Shown piece after piece: positions 35,510 through 43,300 of a DNA stretch of 43,300 bases (position 1 is the first letter of the stretch; the number at the start of each line of letters is the position of its first letter). Both the position numbers and the translations under genes were made by a program. The DNA is from Acinetobacter sp. Ver3. Lineage in GTDB: Bacteria; Pseudomonadota; Gammaproteobacteria; Pseudomonadales; Moraxellaceae. The notes beneath the pieces were generated by a model. That model had not been told where the DNA came from. It worked only from the letters and a program-made list of their open reading frames with translations, and did no database searches. The stretch spans positions 1 through 43,300 of the forward strand of contig NZ_JFYL01000021.1 of NCBI RefSeq assembly GCF_000632455.1, given 5' to 3'.

Positions 35510-37318
35510 ATGCTCAGACGGGGCTTAGGTCTTGTATTGTTGTGTGCAACAGGGCATGTATTCAGTGCAGATATTGTGGTTACGACCACTGAAGATATCA
35601 CCAAAAATGATGATCAATGTTCGTTGCGTGAAGCAATTGAATATATTAATCAGGGTAAACCTGAAGCAGGTCTCAATGGCTGTGGTGGTAAAGATGCCAC
35701 AGATAATATTATCTTATCTACGAAAGAATATCTCCTAAACGAGCAAGTTCGCATCTCTAAACCGATGGTTTTTAGAACGCAGTATGAAACTACCATTGTC
35801 GACGATATTCCTGGTACAAAAAATGCCGTCATAACAATGAAGGGTACTGATCGAATTTTCCATATTGAGCGAATTCGTCCTAAAGCTGATGATGAAATTA
35901 GAGATGCTGCAATTGGTGTGGAATTTTACGAAATTACCTTGCAAGGTTGTACTGCATCTGTATGCAAAGACAAAGGTGGATTAATTCTCAATTATGAACG
36001 GCTAAAATTTGATTAAAGCCATCTTATCAATGGCAAAGCAAATTTTGGTGGTGCGATTTATAATGTTGAATCATTTATTGAATCCGAAACTAGCAAAATT
36101 CGTTCCGCGCGAGTGAATCTAGTTAATTCGTTACTGGAAAACAATCAAGCACAACAAGGTGCTGTTTTGTATAGTGAATTTCCTGATTTTGACATTAGTG
36201 CTTCTGTTATTAAAGGTAATAAAACAACAGATTCAGAAGGTTTCGCAATTTATAGCCATAAAGTGTTGAGTGAAGATGAAACTAAGGTGACCAATCTCAA
36301 TTATGCCAAAGTGATCAATTCAACAATTTTTAATAATAAGGGCTATATTATCAATGTTAAGGATGGTATTGCACTTAATAACAATACGCTAGTCTTTAAT
36401 GATTTTGGCTTGGTTTTTAATGCACCGTTTAAGAAGGCATCGCTTACTAACAATATAATTGCAAAAAATGGCAATCGAGACTGCCGTGTAGAGACTGCAA
36501 TAGATCAATCAAATTTAAACAATAATTTATATGGTTTTGGTTGTGAGGGCACAGCTTCAGAAAAACTGGGCGAGCGCACATTATTAGCTGGGACTGATGT
36601 AGAAGGTGAATGTGATGTTAATTCATCTGGCATTTTATGTCCGTTCAAAGTCTATTCTGGCTATGCTTTAGGATATTTCCGCCCAAGAGTGTTGCCTAGT
36701 TATCGACAATTGACAGATTCTCCGATCATTAATCGTGGACCAGATTCAAATGGTACATCATGTGAAACAGTTGATCAGCGTGGCAACGCACGAAAGGATC
36801 GTATTTTGTGTGATCGAGGCGCAATCGAACTGATTCAGTCAAGTACGTCTTCAGGTAGATTTGGCAAAGATATATTTTACGGAGAAATTGTTAAGTTAAA
36901 TATTAATGATTTTCTAGGCGATGGTGAGCTAATACCTGCTAGTCAATGTGATGCCTTAGTCGGACCTCATCCCAAAAAAGAAGAATGGCAAGCGGGCTGT
37001 ATGATCATCCAACAAAATAATTCTCCAAGTAAAGGTAAAGCTGAACTACTCCAAAATGGGGAGTTTACTTATACGCCTCAAGGGAATTGGCACGGAACTG
37101 ATGATTTTAAAGTTTTGGTCGTTGTTTCTACACGTCAATTGAATGAGTCAATGAATCCTTATATTGAAATTCCAACTGTCATTAAACAAGACCCCAGAGA
37201 TACTTATACAAGCGATAAAGTAAAAACTTCTGGTGGGGGACTAGGTCTAATCTCCGTATTAGGTCTGATGACTTTAATCGCGATACGTAGAAAAAATAAT
37301 AAGGGAATCGTATGTTGA
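35510..37318 (+). pseudogene. CSLREA-domain, GlyGly-CTERM exported protein (rhombotarget A-like), split by an in-frame stop
   Basis: One reading frame of about 602 codons is interrupted by TAA at 36014-36016. The ATG at 35510 is preferred over 35504 because AAGGAG lies six nt upstream. A signal peptide (to about residue 20) precedes the CSLREA motif (QCSLREAIEYIN) that names the N-terminal domain. The rest reads as parallel beta-helix-type repeats (INGKANFGGAIYN, NNTLVFNDFGLVF), then a DQRGNARKDRILCDRGAIEL block and a GNWHGTDDFKV cadherin-like element. The end is a GlyGly-CTERM tail: TSGGGLGL, a hydrophobic helix, then RRKNN, the sorting signal for rhombosortase. About 600 aa fits the 'rhombotarget A' proteins of Acinetobacter. 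The 168-residue fragment alone would lack the sorting tail. Its end overlaps the next gene by 7 nt. Confidence 0.75.
36014..36016 (+). other. In-frame TAA that splits the CSLREA gene
   Basis: The codon follows ...LKFD and is followed in the same frame by SHLINGKANFGGAIYN, which is a clear continuation of the beta-helix repeats; the downstream frame stays open to 37318. A single substitution (for example from TCA, CAA or AAA) explains it. The first downstream start candidate, GTG at 36113, has no ribosome site. Confidence 0.85.
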
Positions 37319-39723
37319 AAAGTAGAAAAGCTTTTTTGACCTTAGCAGTCCTTTCTGCAATGTCCTTGATGGCTGCTGAAGATACAATAATTCATGTCAC
37401 TACCTTTGATGATGAAGACGGTACTAATGATGCAAAGTGTTCACTCAGAGAAGCGTTGACGGCTGCTTCGACTAATCGAGCTTATGGAGGTTGTGCTAAA
37501 GGTAATACGGATCGAGTACAAACTGACATTATTCAGCTTGAAGCTGGTACCTATAGCTTGAATGCAGAGCTTCAGCCAACTTCTTCAGTGATAATTAGGG
37601 GAAAAGAGCCTGTCGATTATTCCAAACCGAATGTCATTTCAAATAGTTATCCTGCGCAAACTAAAATTCAAACTATAATTAATGGTCAAAATACACATCG
37701 CATTTTCAATACGACCAATCTAAATCGACCAAGTTTGAGTTTAAGAAATATAGAGCTGAGAAATGGTAAATCATCTACCAACGGTGGCGCTTTGCTATTG
37801 GGCGGCGAGACTGATTTATATAATGTAAATATCACTAGCTCTTCTGCATTAAGAGGTGGAGCGATATTTTTGAATGACAGTGATAGCTCTTTAAGTTATT
37901 CGGTCGGTTGGGTGAGTGGTAATACAGCTCAGCAAGGCGCTGTTATAGCGATGTCTTGTTTGGATAATCTTGTGTTCACACGCCGTAAGATTGATTTATC
38001 CCGTATGTCTATTACCGAAAATGGAAATACAGCTTCAAACAGTTTATTCTCATTTTGTGGTGAACCTACAGCTCAATTGCAAGCAAATACAATCTCTTCC
38101 AATGTATTAAATACTACACAAGGTCAAATTTTTCAATTTAGTGATCGTTTAACAGATGGGGGTCAAATAAATTTGAGTCCCAATTCTATTTTGAAGCTCG
38201 ATAGTAATACGATTATCGCGAATACCGCGCGATCTGTGCTTTGGTATGGAAATACAGGTGCAAAAGCCTTGAATCATAATGTGATAGGTTTTAATCAGGC
38301 TAAAGCCTGTATATATAGTCACGGTGATGTGAGCCAAGTTGAGTCAGCAGGTATTGAATTATTGGCAAATGCTATTCCACTGAGTAATCCATCTATAGAC
38401 TGTGATCTACCAGCAAAAGCGTCAGAAAATGCTCAAAAAAATAGTCTTGATGTTAGTCAATTGAGTATCAATGATCTGTTTTCAACATCGTTACCGGTTA
38501 ATGATGAGAATACTAACTTTCATCCTGTCTTTTTTCCGAAGATTAATTCTAGTGGTACAGATTTAGTTGATTTTGGTACTGATGGTTGTTCGCTGCTTGA
38601 TCAACGAGGTATTAATCGGATTGGATTGGACTCGCTCAATAGTTTAGATGCGACTCCCAATACTTGCGATATTGGTGCGATAGAAACCTTAAAGTTGACT
38701 GTTTCCAATTTAAGTAAAGCAAATGAATCATTGGTTCAAATAAAGAAATCAACTGAGAATAGAATTAAAGCATTCGAAGATGCTATTGCCGATCCTGAAA
38801 CCAAAGAAGAAGTGATTGATTATTATAATAAGGAGCTCACTGAACAAAAAGCATTTTTTAATGAGTTAAATAATCTTAATCAATATCGTCCAATTTTGTT
38901 CGATCCATTTAAATTGAATTTACCAGATGAATTTGTTTCTCCTGATGGTAAGGTGCGAAAAATTGAGCATCTTAATGTTGATAATTATGATGTCAAAGTT
39001 GAGGTTGTGGGAGTTGGGAAATTAGATATCGATAAAACGTTCTTAGGTAAGTTTGATGATCGGTTGAAATGTGAATGGAAACCGCAGCTTAAGCAGATAG
39101 TCATGTATAGAACAGATGGTCGTATAACACCGAGTGGAGACTCTGAATTCTGTACATATACGCTTACTTCAAAAAGCGACAGTAAAAAAACATCAAGTGC
39201 ATATTTAATTGGTAATTTTATTAATATCGTGCCAACCGTTCCTGAACGTGTGGAATATACAATCAATCCAAAAAAATCGACTCAAATCAGTGTAAATTTA
39301 CTGGCTGAAGCGAGTGATGCTGGTGATGGCAACAGAAATGCAATCAATCCTCCAAATAAAAAGGAGTTTTACCATAATGCTAATGGGGATGAGGTATCAA
39401 TTTATTTTGCAAGAGTACCGAATCCCGTTTCAATTATCGCGGATCGGGTAGAGCCATGTGCTAATGACCGTTTTAAAAAGTGTTATGGTGGAAACATTCG
39501 AGTTCAGTTGAACAATAATTTGGATGTCTTTTCCTATGATCTTAAGTACTCAGTATTGGACGCAGACGGCGCTTCATCAGGTGAGGGAACATTAGCTGTT
39601 CTAAATACGGAAACAGGGCCTGGAAGTTCTCGTACGAGTGGAGGGGGTAGCCTAGGTGGGTTCGGGCTTTTAGGACTCATTGGTTTGAGTTGGCTTAGAA
39701 TGAGAAAATCTAAATCGCATTAA
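37312..39723 (+). CDS. CSLREA-domain, GlyGly-CTERM exported protein
   Basis: 803 aa, intact. A signal peptide ends near AMSLMAA (residue 22). CSLREALTAAS is near residue 45, with paired Cys in the following YGGCAKG. Residues about 100-460 are beta-helix-type repeats (LRNIELRNGKSSTNGGALLL, RGGAIFLND), ending in a LLDQRGINR ... CDIGAIETL block shared with the preceding gene. A helical, charged stretch (about 465-520) and an Ig/cadherin-like region follow. The tail TSGGGSLGG, hydrophobic helix, RMRKSKSH is a GlyGly-CTERM signal. The likely fate is type II secretion, rhombosortase cleavage and surface attachment or release. It overlaps the split gene by 7 nt, so they form one operon. Confidence 0.8.
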   Translation: MLKSRKAFLTLAVLSAMSLMAAEDTIIHVTTFDDEDGTNDAKCSLREALTAASTNRAYGGCAKGNTDRVQTDIIQLEAGTYSLNAELQPTSSVIIRGKEPVDYSKPNVISNSYPAQTKIQTIINGQNTHRIFNTTNLNRPSLSLRNIELRNGKSSTNGGALLLGGETDLYNVNITSSSALRGGAIFLNDSDSSLSYSVGWVSGNTAQQGAVIAMSCLDNLVFTRRKIDLSRMSITENGNTASNSLFSFCGEPTAQLQANTISSNVLNTTQGQIFQFSDRLTDGGQINLSPNSILKLDSNTIIANTARSVLWYGNTGAKALNHNVIGFNQAKACIYSHGDVSQVESAGIELLANAIPLSNPSIDCDLPAKASENAQKNSLDVSQLSINDLFSTSLPVNDENTNFHPVFFPKINSSGTDLVDFGTDGCSLLDQRGINRIGLDSLNSLDATPNTCDIGAIETLKLTVSNLSKANESLVQIKKSTENRIKAFEDAIADPETKEEVIDYYNKELTEQKAFFNELNNLNQYRPILFDPFKLNLPDEFVSPDGKVRKIEHLNVDNYDVKVEVVGVGKLDIDKTFLGKFDDRLKCEWKPQLKQIVMYRTDGRITPSGDSEFCTYTLTSKSDSKKTSSAYLIGNFINIVPTVPERVEYTINPKKSTQISVNLLAEASDAGDGNRNAINPPNKKEFYHNANGDEVSIYFARVPNPVSIIADRVEPCANDRFKKCYGGNIRVQLNNNLDVFSYDLKYSVLDADGASSGEGTLAVLNTETGPGSSRTSGGGSLGGFGLLGLIGLSWLRMRKSKSH

Positions 39724-39725
39724 TC

Positions 39726-39752
39726 AAAAGCCAGCATTTGCTGGCTTTTTTT
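39726..39752 (+). terminator. Terminator after the CSLREA genes
   Basis: AAAAGCCAGC and GCTGGCTTTT form a 10-bp perfect stem with an ATTT loop followed by further T residues, starting 2 nt after the stop at 39723. It separates the CSLREA pair from the TelA-like operon. Confidence 0.92.
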
Positions 39753-39850
39753 GTATTTGATTTTGTGTAATATTTTGCAAAAAATTAGTATATTTTGAAC
39801 AGTTTATTGCTACATTTAAGGATTGCTGATTACTTGCTTAAATTACGCTA

Positions 39851-40633
39851 ATGTCATCTTTTAATGAGCTTATACCCTTAAATCAAATTGAAGTTAATCC
39901 TTCGGATTTACTCTCAATTAAGAGGCATGATCTTGTTCCTTTATTGACTGATTCGTCTAAACTTAATTTATATGCTGAACATATTGTGCAGGCACAGAAT
40001 GCTTTATTGGTCGGAATAGACCCGACTTTAAATAAAAAATTAAGCGAAACAATTTCAGATATTATTCAAAAATTGAATCAATCCAAAAAGAAATTAAAAC
40101 AAAAAAAATTTAATGCTCTCCAAAAGTGGTTAGGTCTGGATTTAGAGTTCGGTGCGAGTCAAATTTCTTATATTCGTGATTTAGATAAACTCATTCTAGA
40201 TGCTGATCAGCTGTCCCAACGTATTCACATTGAAATCCAAAAGTCTAGTTCTCGATTTCAGCAAGCAGTTGGTTTAAGAGAGCAAATGGCGCGCTACATT
40301 CAAGCAGCAAGACAATTTTTAACAGAATACACAGATTTTTCTCATCATCGCCATCCACTCGATAACTTTGAGGAGCGATTGGCTAAAAAAATACAAACAT
40401 TAGAGTCGGTACAAGCAAACAATGATATTTCTCTCATGCAAATGCAATTGACTCAACAACTTTCATTAACTCTGACGGATCGTTTTCGTGAAGCGCAGCA
40501 AGTATTAATCCCAGCTTGGCAATATCATCTTGAGCAAACTCAAATTAAAAATGGCGCAGTCGATATTGAAAAGCTAGATCAAAGTCGCGAACAACTGATT
40601 CGATCTCTAAAAAAATCATTAATTAAAGAATAA
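39851..40633 (+). CDS. TelA-related coiled-coil protein, short and divergent
   Basis: 260 aa, soluble, almost wholly helical and rich in Lys and Gln. It resembles the next gene's product in layout: a LEFGASQISYIRDLDKLI helix, LREQMARYIQAARQFL, and an ending in which LIPAWQYHLEQ then DIEKLDQSREQLIRSLKKS parallels LPAWKNQIS then DIETLEHVQNTLIKTVNDV. It is therefore probably a shortened relative of TelA (toxic anion resistance) proteins, though too divergent for certainty by eye. No catalytic motif is visible. The ATG lacks a good ribosome site. The TelA gene follows 8 nt later. Confidence 0.6.
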   Translation: MSSFNELIPLNQIEVNPSDLLSIKRHDLVPLLTDSSKLNLYAEHIVQAQNALLVGIDPTLNKKLSETISDIIQKLNQSKKKLKQKKFNALQKWLGLDLEFGASQISYIRDLDKLILDADQLSQRIHIEIQKSSSRFQQAVGLREQMARYIQAARQFLTEYTDFSHHRHPLDNFEERLAKKIQTLESVQANNDISLMQMQLTQQLSLTLTDRFREAQQVLIPAWQYHLEQTQIKNGAVDIEKLDQSREQLIRSLKKSLIKE

Positions 40634-40641
40634 GGTGTGTT

Positions 40642-41772
40642 ATGTCTGATTTACCAATTCAAAAGAAAAATGAATCGTTAAGCTTAATTTCTACTGAGGA
40701 AAAGTTTTCCAAGTTAGATTTAAAAGAAATTGGGTTGACGACGTCAGACCTTGTAGCAGTCGAATCAGTTCACCAAGAACTATCTGATATGAATCATGCA
40801 ACGGTTGCTGAATATGGGAAAAACATTGCGACTAGAACGGCGACTTATACGGATGAACTGCTGGATTTAGTCAAAAATAAAGATTTGGATGCAACAGGTC
40901 AAAAGTTAAATGAAGTTGTTACAGTGGCTCAACAGCTCAATACAAACAGTATTTTAAGCCCTGCTAAAAGTTCAGGCTTCTTGGGCAGTATCTTAAATCG
41001 ATTTAAAGGTGCGAAGCAGAGCTTTGATCAAAAGTTCAATTCCACTAAAGAACAAATAGATGCTTTAGTTAAAGAAATCGAAACCTCTCAACAAGGTTTA
41101 AAAGACCGTGTAAATACATTGGATCGTATGTTTGATGGTGTGCAGGATGAATATAAACAATTAGGGGTTTATATTGCTGCAGGGAAAATTAAACAACAAG
41201 AAGTTCAAGAGCAAATAGCTGAATTGAGTACGCTAGAACAAGATGCGCAAACCAATCAAAAAATCTACGACTTAAATCACTTAGCAAACAATTTGGAAAA
41301 AAGAGTGAGTGATTTACAGGTATTGCAACAATCTGCGATGCAAACATTACCGATGATTCGAATTATTCAATCAAATAATTCAATGTTGGTGGATAAGTTT
41401 TATGCGATAAAAAATATCACGCTTCCTGCTTGGAAAAATCAAATTAGTTTGGCGATTTCATTACAGGAACAAAAAAATAGCGTCCAATTGGCCAATACTA
41501 TTGATGATGCGACGAATGAATTGCTTAAACGAAATGCAGATTTATTACACCAGAATTCAGTCGATACTGCTCGAGCAAATCAACGTTCAGTGATTGACAT
41601 TGAAACACTTGAACATGTTCAAAATACCCTCATTAAAACAGTGAATGATGTTATTAGTATTCAGAAAGAAGGGATGCAAAAACGTGAAGAGGCATCAATC
41701 CGTATTAAGGCTTTGCAAGGAAATCTTCAACAACTTGTTTTGGATTCGAGTCAAAATCAGCCAAAACACTAA
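40642..41772 (+). CDS. TelA/KlaA-like toxic anion resistance family protein
   Basis: 376 aa. Soluble, coiled-coil helices throughout. Family-like blocks include LGSILNRFKGAKQSFDQKF, LDRMFDGVQDEYKQLGVYIAAG, then ITLPAWKNQISLAIS and ending helices DIETLEHVQNTLIKTVNDVI. TelA proteins were first linked to tellurite resistance, and several tell of cell-envelope stress; the mechanism is unknown. It is the middle gene of a three-gene unit with a TelA-like protein and a membrane protein, which suggests a membrane-associated complex. The gene starts 8 nt after the first gene's stop, with AAGGTG as ribosome site. Confidence 0.82.
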   Translation: MSDLPIQKKNESLSLISTEEKFSKLDLKEIGLTTSDLVAVESVHQELSDMNHATVAEYGKNIATRTATYTDELLDLVKNKDLDATGQKLNEVVTVAQQLNTNSILSPAKSSGFLGSILNRFKGAKQSFDQKFNSTKEQIDALVKEIETSQQGLKDRVNTLDRMFDGVQDEYKQLGVYIAAGKIKQQEVQEQIAELSTLEQDAQTNQKIYDLNHLANNLEKRVSDLQVLQQSAMQTLPMIRIIQSNNSMLVDKFYAIKNITLPAWKNQISLAISLQEQKNSVQLANTIDDATNELLKRNADLLHQNSVDTARANQRSVIDIETLEHVQNTLIKTVNDVISIQKEGMQKREEASIRIKALQGNLQQLVLDSSQNQPKH

Positions 41773-41789
41773 TTTCTTGAGGTTTAAAT

Positions 41790-42710
41790 TTGAATAAAAC
41801 CAATGAATATCTTGTGGCGCAGACTGAGATTCAGAAAAGATTGCCTGAATTGTACAAACGAAATCGCATACTTAATTTATGGGGATTTTTGAGTACCAGT
41901 GTATTCATCATTTCAGTCGTGTCGCTTTTTATTCATCAGGACATGATTTATGGTTTTATGGGCATGAGTGAAACTGTTCAGCAGCTTCATTTGCCACATA
42001 GTTTAGATGAAGTCTTAAACGTGTACCAACATCAGCCTGACTATTTTTTTAATTTAATATCTTGGTTAGGCTGGTTAATTCTAAAAGTATTTAGCTCAGT
42101 CATTGGTGCTTTTTTTATTGTTCATTTTTTAAAAAAAATAAGTTTTTTCTATGTGCGCTTTCAATCATTTGTGCTTAAGTTTGTAGGTTGGTTAATTGCT
42201 GTCATCTTAATTTGGTCAAGTTTGACCTATGTTCAATATGACTTGAATGATGAGTCTTTAGAACAACAATATCAATTAAGTCATTATGATAAATCGATTC
42301 ATGAAAGTCAGATTGCTGTCATCATGAGTGAACAACAGGTCAATCCAATTATTCAAGCCTACGTCCTTGCGCAAGTGGCTTTGATTCACAAACCTGAAGA
42401 TACCAAGCTAGCAACTGCATATTTAGCTCGACTTGCGCAAGCTGAAAAAAATGAAAAACAGTTTGTCGAATATGGCTTTAATACAGAGCAGTTATGGTCA
42501 ATGCAGCAACAAGTGTATGGTCAATCTATTACTCCTTGGGCAAAAGCGATAGATCCTCGGGCAAATCAGGCACGACAAATCTCAGAAGTCGTCAAGATGA
42601 TGTTCATGCTGCTCTCAGCTATCATGTTATTGGCAATGTTTATTTTCTTTGGATTAGCTCGTAGTTTTAAAAGCAGAATTCAAACGATCACTCAACGTTT
42701 GGAGATATAG
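41790..42710 (+). CDS. Uncharacterised membrane protein, third gene of the TelA operon
   Basis: 306 aa, not recognised. The start is TTG, chosen because TTGAGG lies seven nt upstream and the first ATG in frame would remove the first helix. Four membrane segments are visible: about residues 27-47, 86-112, 124-146 and 268-290, with a soluble region between the third and fourth (about 147-265) containing two helical repeats (VNPIIQAYVLAQVALIH, TAYLARLAQAEKNE). It has no catalytic motif. It lies 17 nt after the TelA gene, so it may anchor the TelA-type proteins at the inner membrane; that is inference. Confidence 0.75.
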   Translation: MNKTNEYLVAQTEIQKRLPELYKRNRILNLWGFLSTSVFIISVVSLFIHQDMIYGFMGMSETVQQLHLPHSLDEVLNVYQHQPDYFFNLISWLGWLILKVFSSVIGAFFIVHFLKKISFFYVRFQSFVLKFVGWLIAVILIWSSLTYVQYDLNDESLEQQYQLSHYDKSIHESQIAVIMSEQQVNPIIQAYVLAQVALIHKPEDTKLATAYLARLAQAEKNEKQFVEYGFNTEQLWSMQQQVYGQSITPWAKAIDPRANQARQISEVVKMMFMLLSAIMLLAMFIFFGLARSFKSRIQTITQRLEI

Positions 42711-42743
42711 TTAAAGTTTGTACTGTTACGATCATCATAAAAG

Positions 42744-42773
42744 AATCATTCATTTTTAAACGGATGATTTTTT
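42744..42773 (+). terminator. Terminator of the TelA operon
   Basis: AATCATTC and GGATGATT form an 8-bp stem with one G-T pair and a 10-nt loop, followed by TTTT. It lies 34 nt after the last stop of the operon and ahead of the ahpF promoter region. Confidence 0.7.
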
Positions 42774-42811
42774 AATTCAATTTTTCGATAGTCTTTATGT
42801 AAACTAACTGT

Positions 42812-42840
42812 TTTACCTATTTTTGTATTTCTTCTAATAT
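42812..42840 (+). promoter_or_regulatory. Candidate ahpF promoter
   Basis: TTTACC (42812-42817) and TAATAT (42835-42840) are separated by 17 bp, each matching four of six consensus bases, 41 nt before the start. An imperfect dyad (GTAAAC, TAACT, GTTTTAC; 42799-42816) overlaps the -35 and could bind a regulator such as OxyR, but it does not fit the OxyR spacing pattern. Confidence 0.35.
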
Positions 42841-42881
42841 AGCTTTATCAAACAAATATTACTCCTTTGGAGACGTTAGCA

Positions 42882-43300
42882 ATGTTAGATCAAAATACTT
42901 CAGCTCAATTAAAAACGCTTTTAGAACGCCTTGAAGGTCCAATCGAATTGGTTGCGACTTTAAATGATTCAGACAAATCTGCAAAAATCAAAGAACTTGT
43001 GGAAGAAGTGGCTGCACTTTCTCCATTAGTCACAGCTCGTTTTGATGGTCAAAATAAACGTGCGCCGAGCTTTGGTATTGCAAAAGCAGGTGAAGAACCG
43101 CGTGTCTTCTTTGCAGGTTTACCAATGGGTCATGAGTTCACGTCTTTGATTTTGGCATTGCTACAAACTTCTGGTTATGCACCAAAAGTATCTGATGAAG
43201 TATTGGCATCCATCAAAGCTTTAGAAATCAAATCTGACTTTGACGTATTCGTATCTTTAAGCTGTCATAACTGTCCAGATGTGGTTCAAGCACTTAACTT
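42882..43300 (+). CDS. ahpF: Alkyl hydroperoxide reductase subunit F, partial at window end
   Basis: The first 139 residues are present; the window cuts the gene. MLDQNTSAQLKTLLERLEGP, then KAGEEPRVFFAGLPMGHEFTS and SLSCHNCPDVVQALN match the N-terminal thioredoxin-fold half of AhpF, with the redox Cys pair C128 and C131. The flavin and NADH domains lie beyond the window. The full enzyme passes electrons from NADH to AhpC for peroxide removal. GGAGA eight nt upstream supports the start. No ahpC lies in this window upstream of it. Confidence 0.95.
   Translation, partial: MLDQNTSAQLKTLLERLEGPIELVATLNDSDKSAKIKELVEEVAALSPLVTARFDGQNKRAPSFGIAKAGEEPRVFFAGLPMGHEFTSLILALLQTSGYAPKVSDEVLASIKALEIKSDFDVFVSLSCHNCPDVVQALN

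Noticed and set aside
36113..37318. Separate 401-codon gene starting at GTG 36113
   Set aside because: It is the same frame as the preceding fragment, continues its beta-helix repeats, and has no ribosome site or signal peptide of its own.
42788..42820. OxyR operator upstream of ahpF
   Set aside because: ATAG and CTAT are present but not at the 7-bp-spaced positions of the known OxyR pattern.

Overview
The window is a chromosomal segment of a low-GC gammaproteobacterium, almost certainly Acinetobacter (Moraxellaceae). The inference rests on a fused RNase HI/DnaQ protein, a very long LysM-rich MltD, FimL, ComEC, a lolC/E-type gene paired with lolD and no second permease, CSLREA/GlyGly-CTERM 'rhombotarget' proteins, and the purN-purM / AI-2E transporter / hda neighbourhood. 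I see no phage, insertion sequence, CRISPR array or integrase. It looks like ordinary core genome with a few lineage-specific insertions.

Layout. 1-3.9 kb: rsmI diverges from a cluster (short lpoA-like gene, yraN, dolP-like BON lipoprotein, esterase) that mirrors the E. coli rsmI/lpoA/yraN/diaA/dolP locus but lacks diaA. 3.9-7.8 kb (minus): nudC, fimL, and the rnhA-dnaQ fusion. 8.0-16.8 kb (plus): giant mltD, then a yejABEF-type peptide ABC importer. 16.9-19.6 kb: an Old Yellow Enzyme-family oxidoreductase and, on the minus strand, a predicted haem-oxygenase-like diiron protein. 19.7-21.9 kb: four identical tRNA-Glu(UUC) genes, three in tandem and one separated from them by an amino-acid permease, each block with a near-consensus sigma70 promoter. 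22.1-26.1 kb: yaiI-like gene, EamA transporter, PilZ-like protein, lolC/E-lolD. 26.1-31.5 kb: comEC, a lipid A acyltransferase, sppA and an alpha/beta hydrolase. 31.5-35.3 kb: purM-purN (minus), diverging from an AI-2E-family transporter and hda. 35.5-39.7 kb: two tandem CSLREA-domain exported proteins with GlyGly-CTERM tails, the first broken by an in-frame TAA. 39.8-42.7 kb: a three-gene operon of a TelA-like protein, a shorter TelA-related protein and a membrane protein. 42.9 kb to the end: start of ahpF.

Envelope biology dominates: peptidoglycan (lpoA-like, mltD), lipoprotein traffic (lolCD, dolP), lipid A acylation, membrane proteolysis (sppA), DNA uptake (comEC), type IV pilus control (fimL) and surface or exported proteins (CSLREA pair). 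The rest is replication (rnhA-dnaQ, hda), purine synthesis, transport and translation. The best candidates for undescribed biology are the TelA triad, the diiron-oxidase-like protein and the CSLREA pair. None of these is proven to be a new system from sequence alone.
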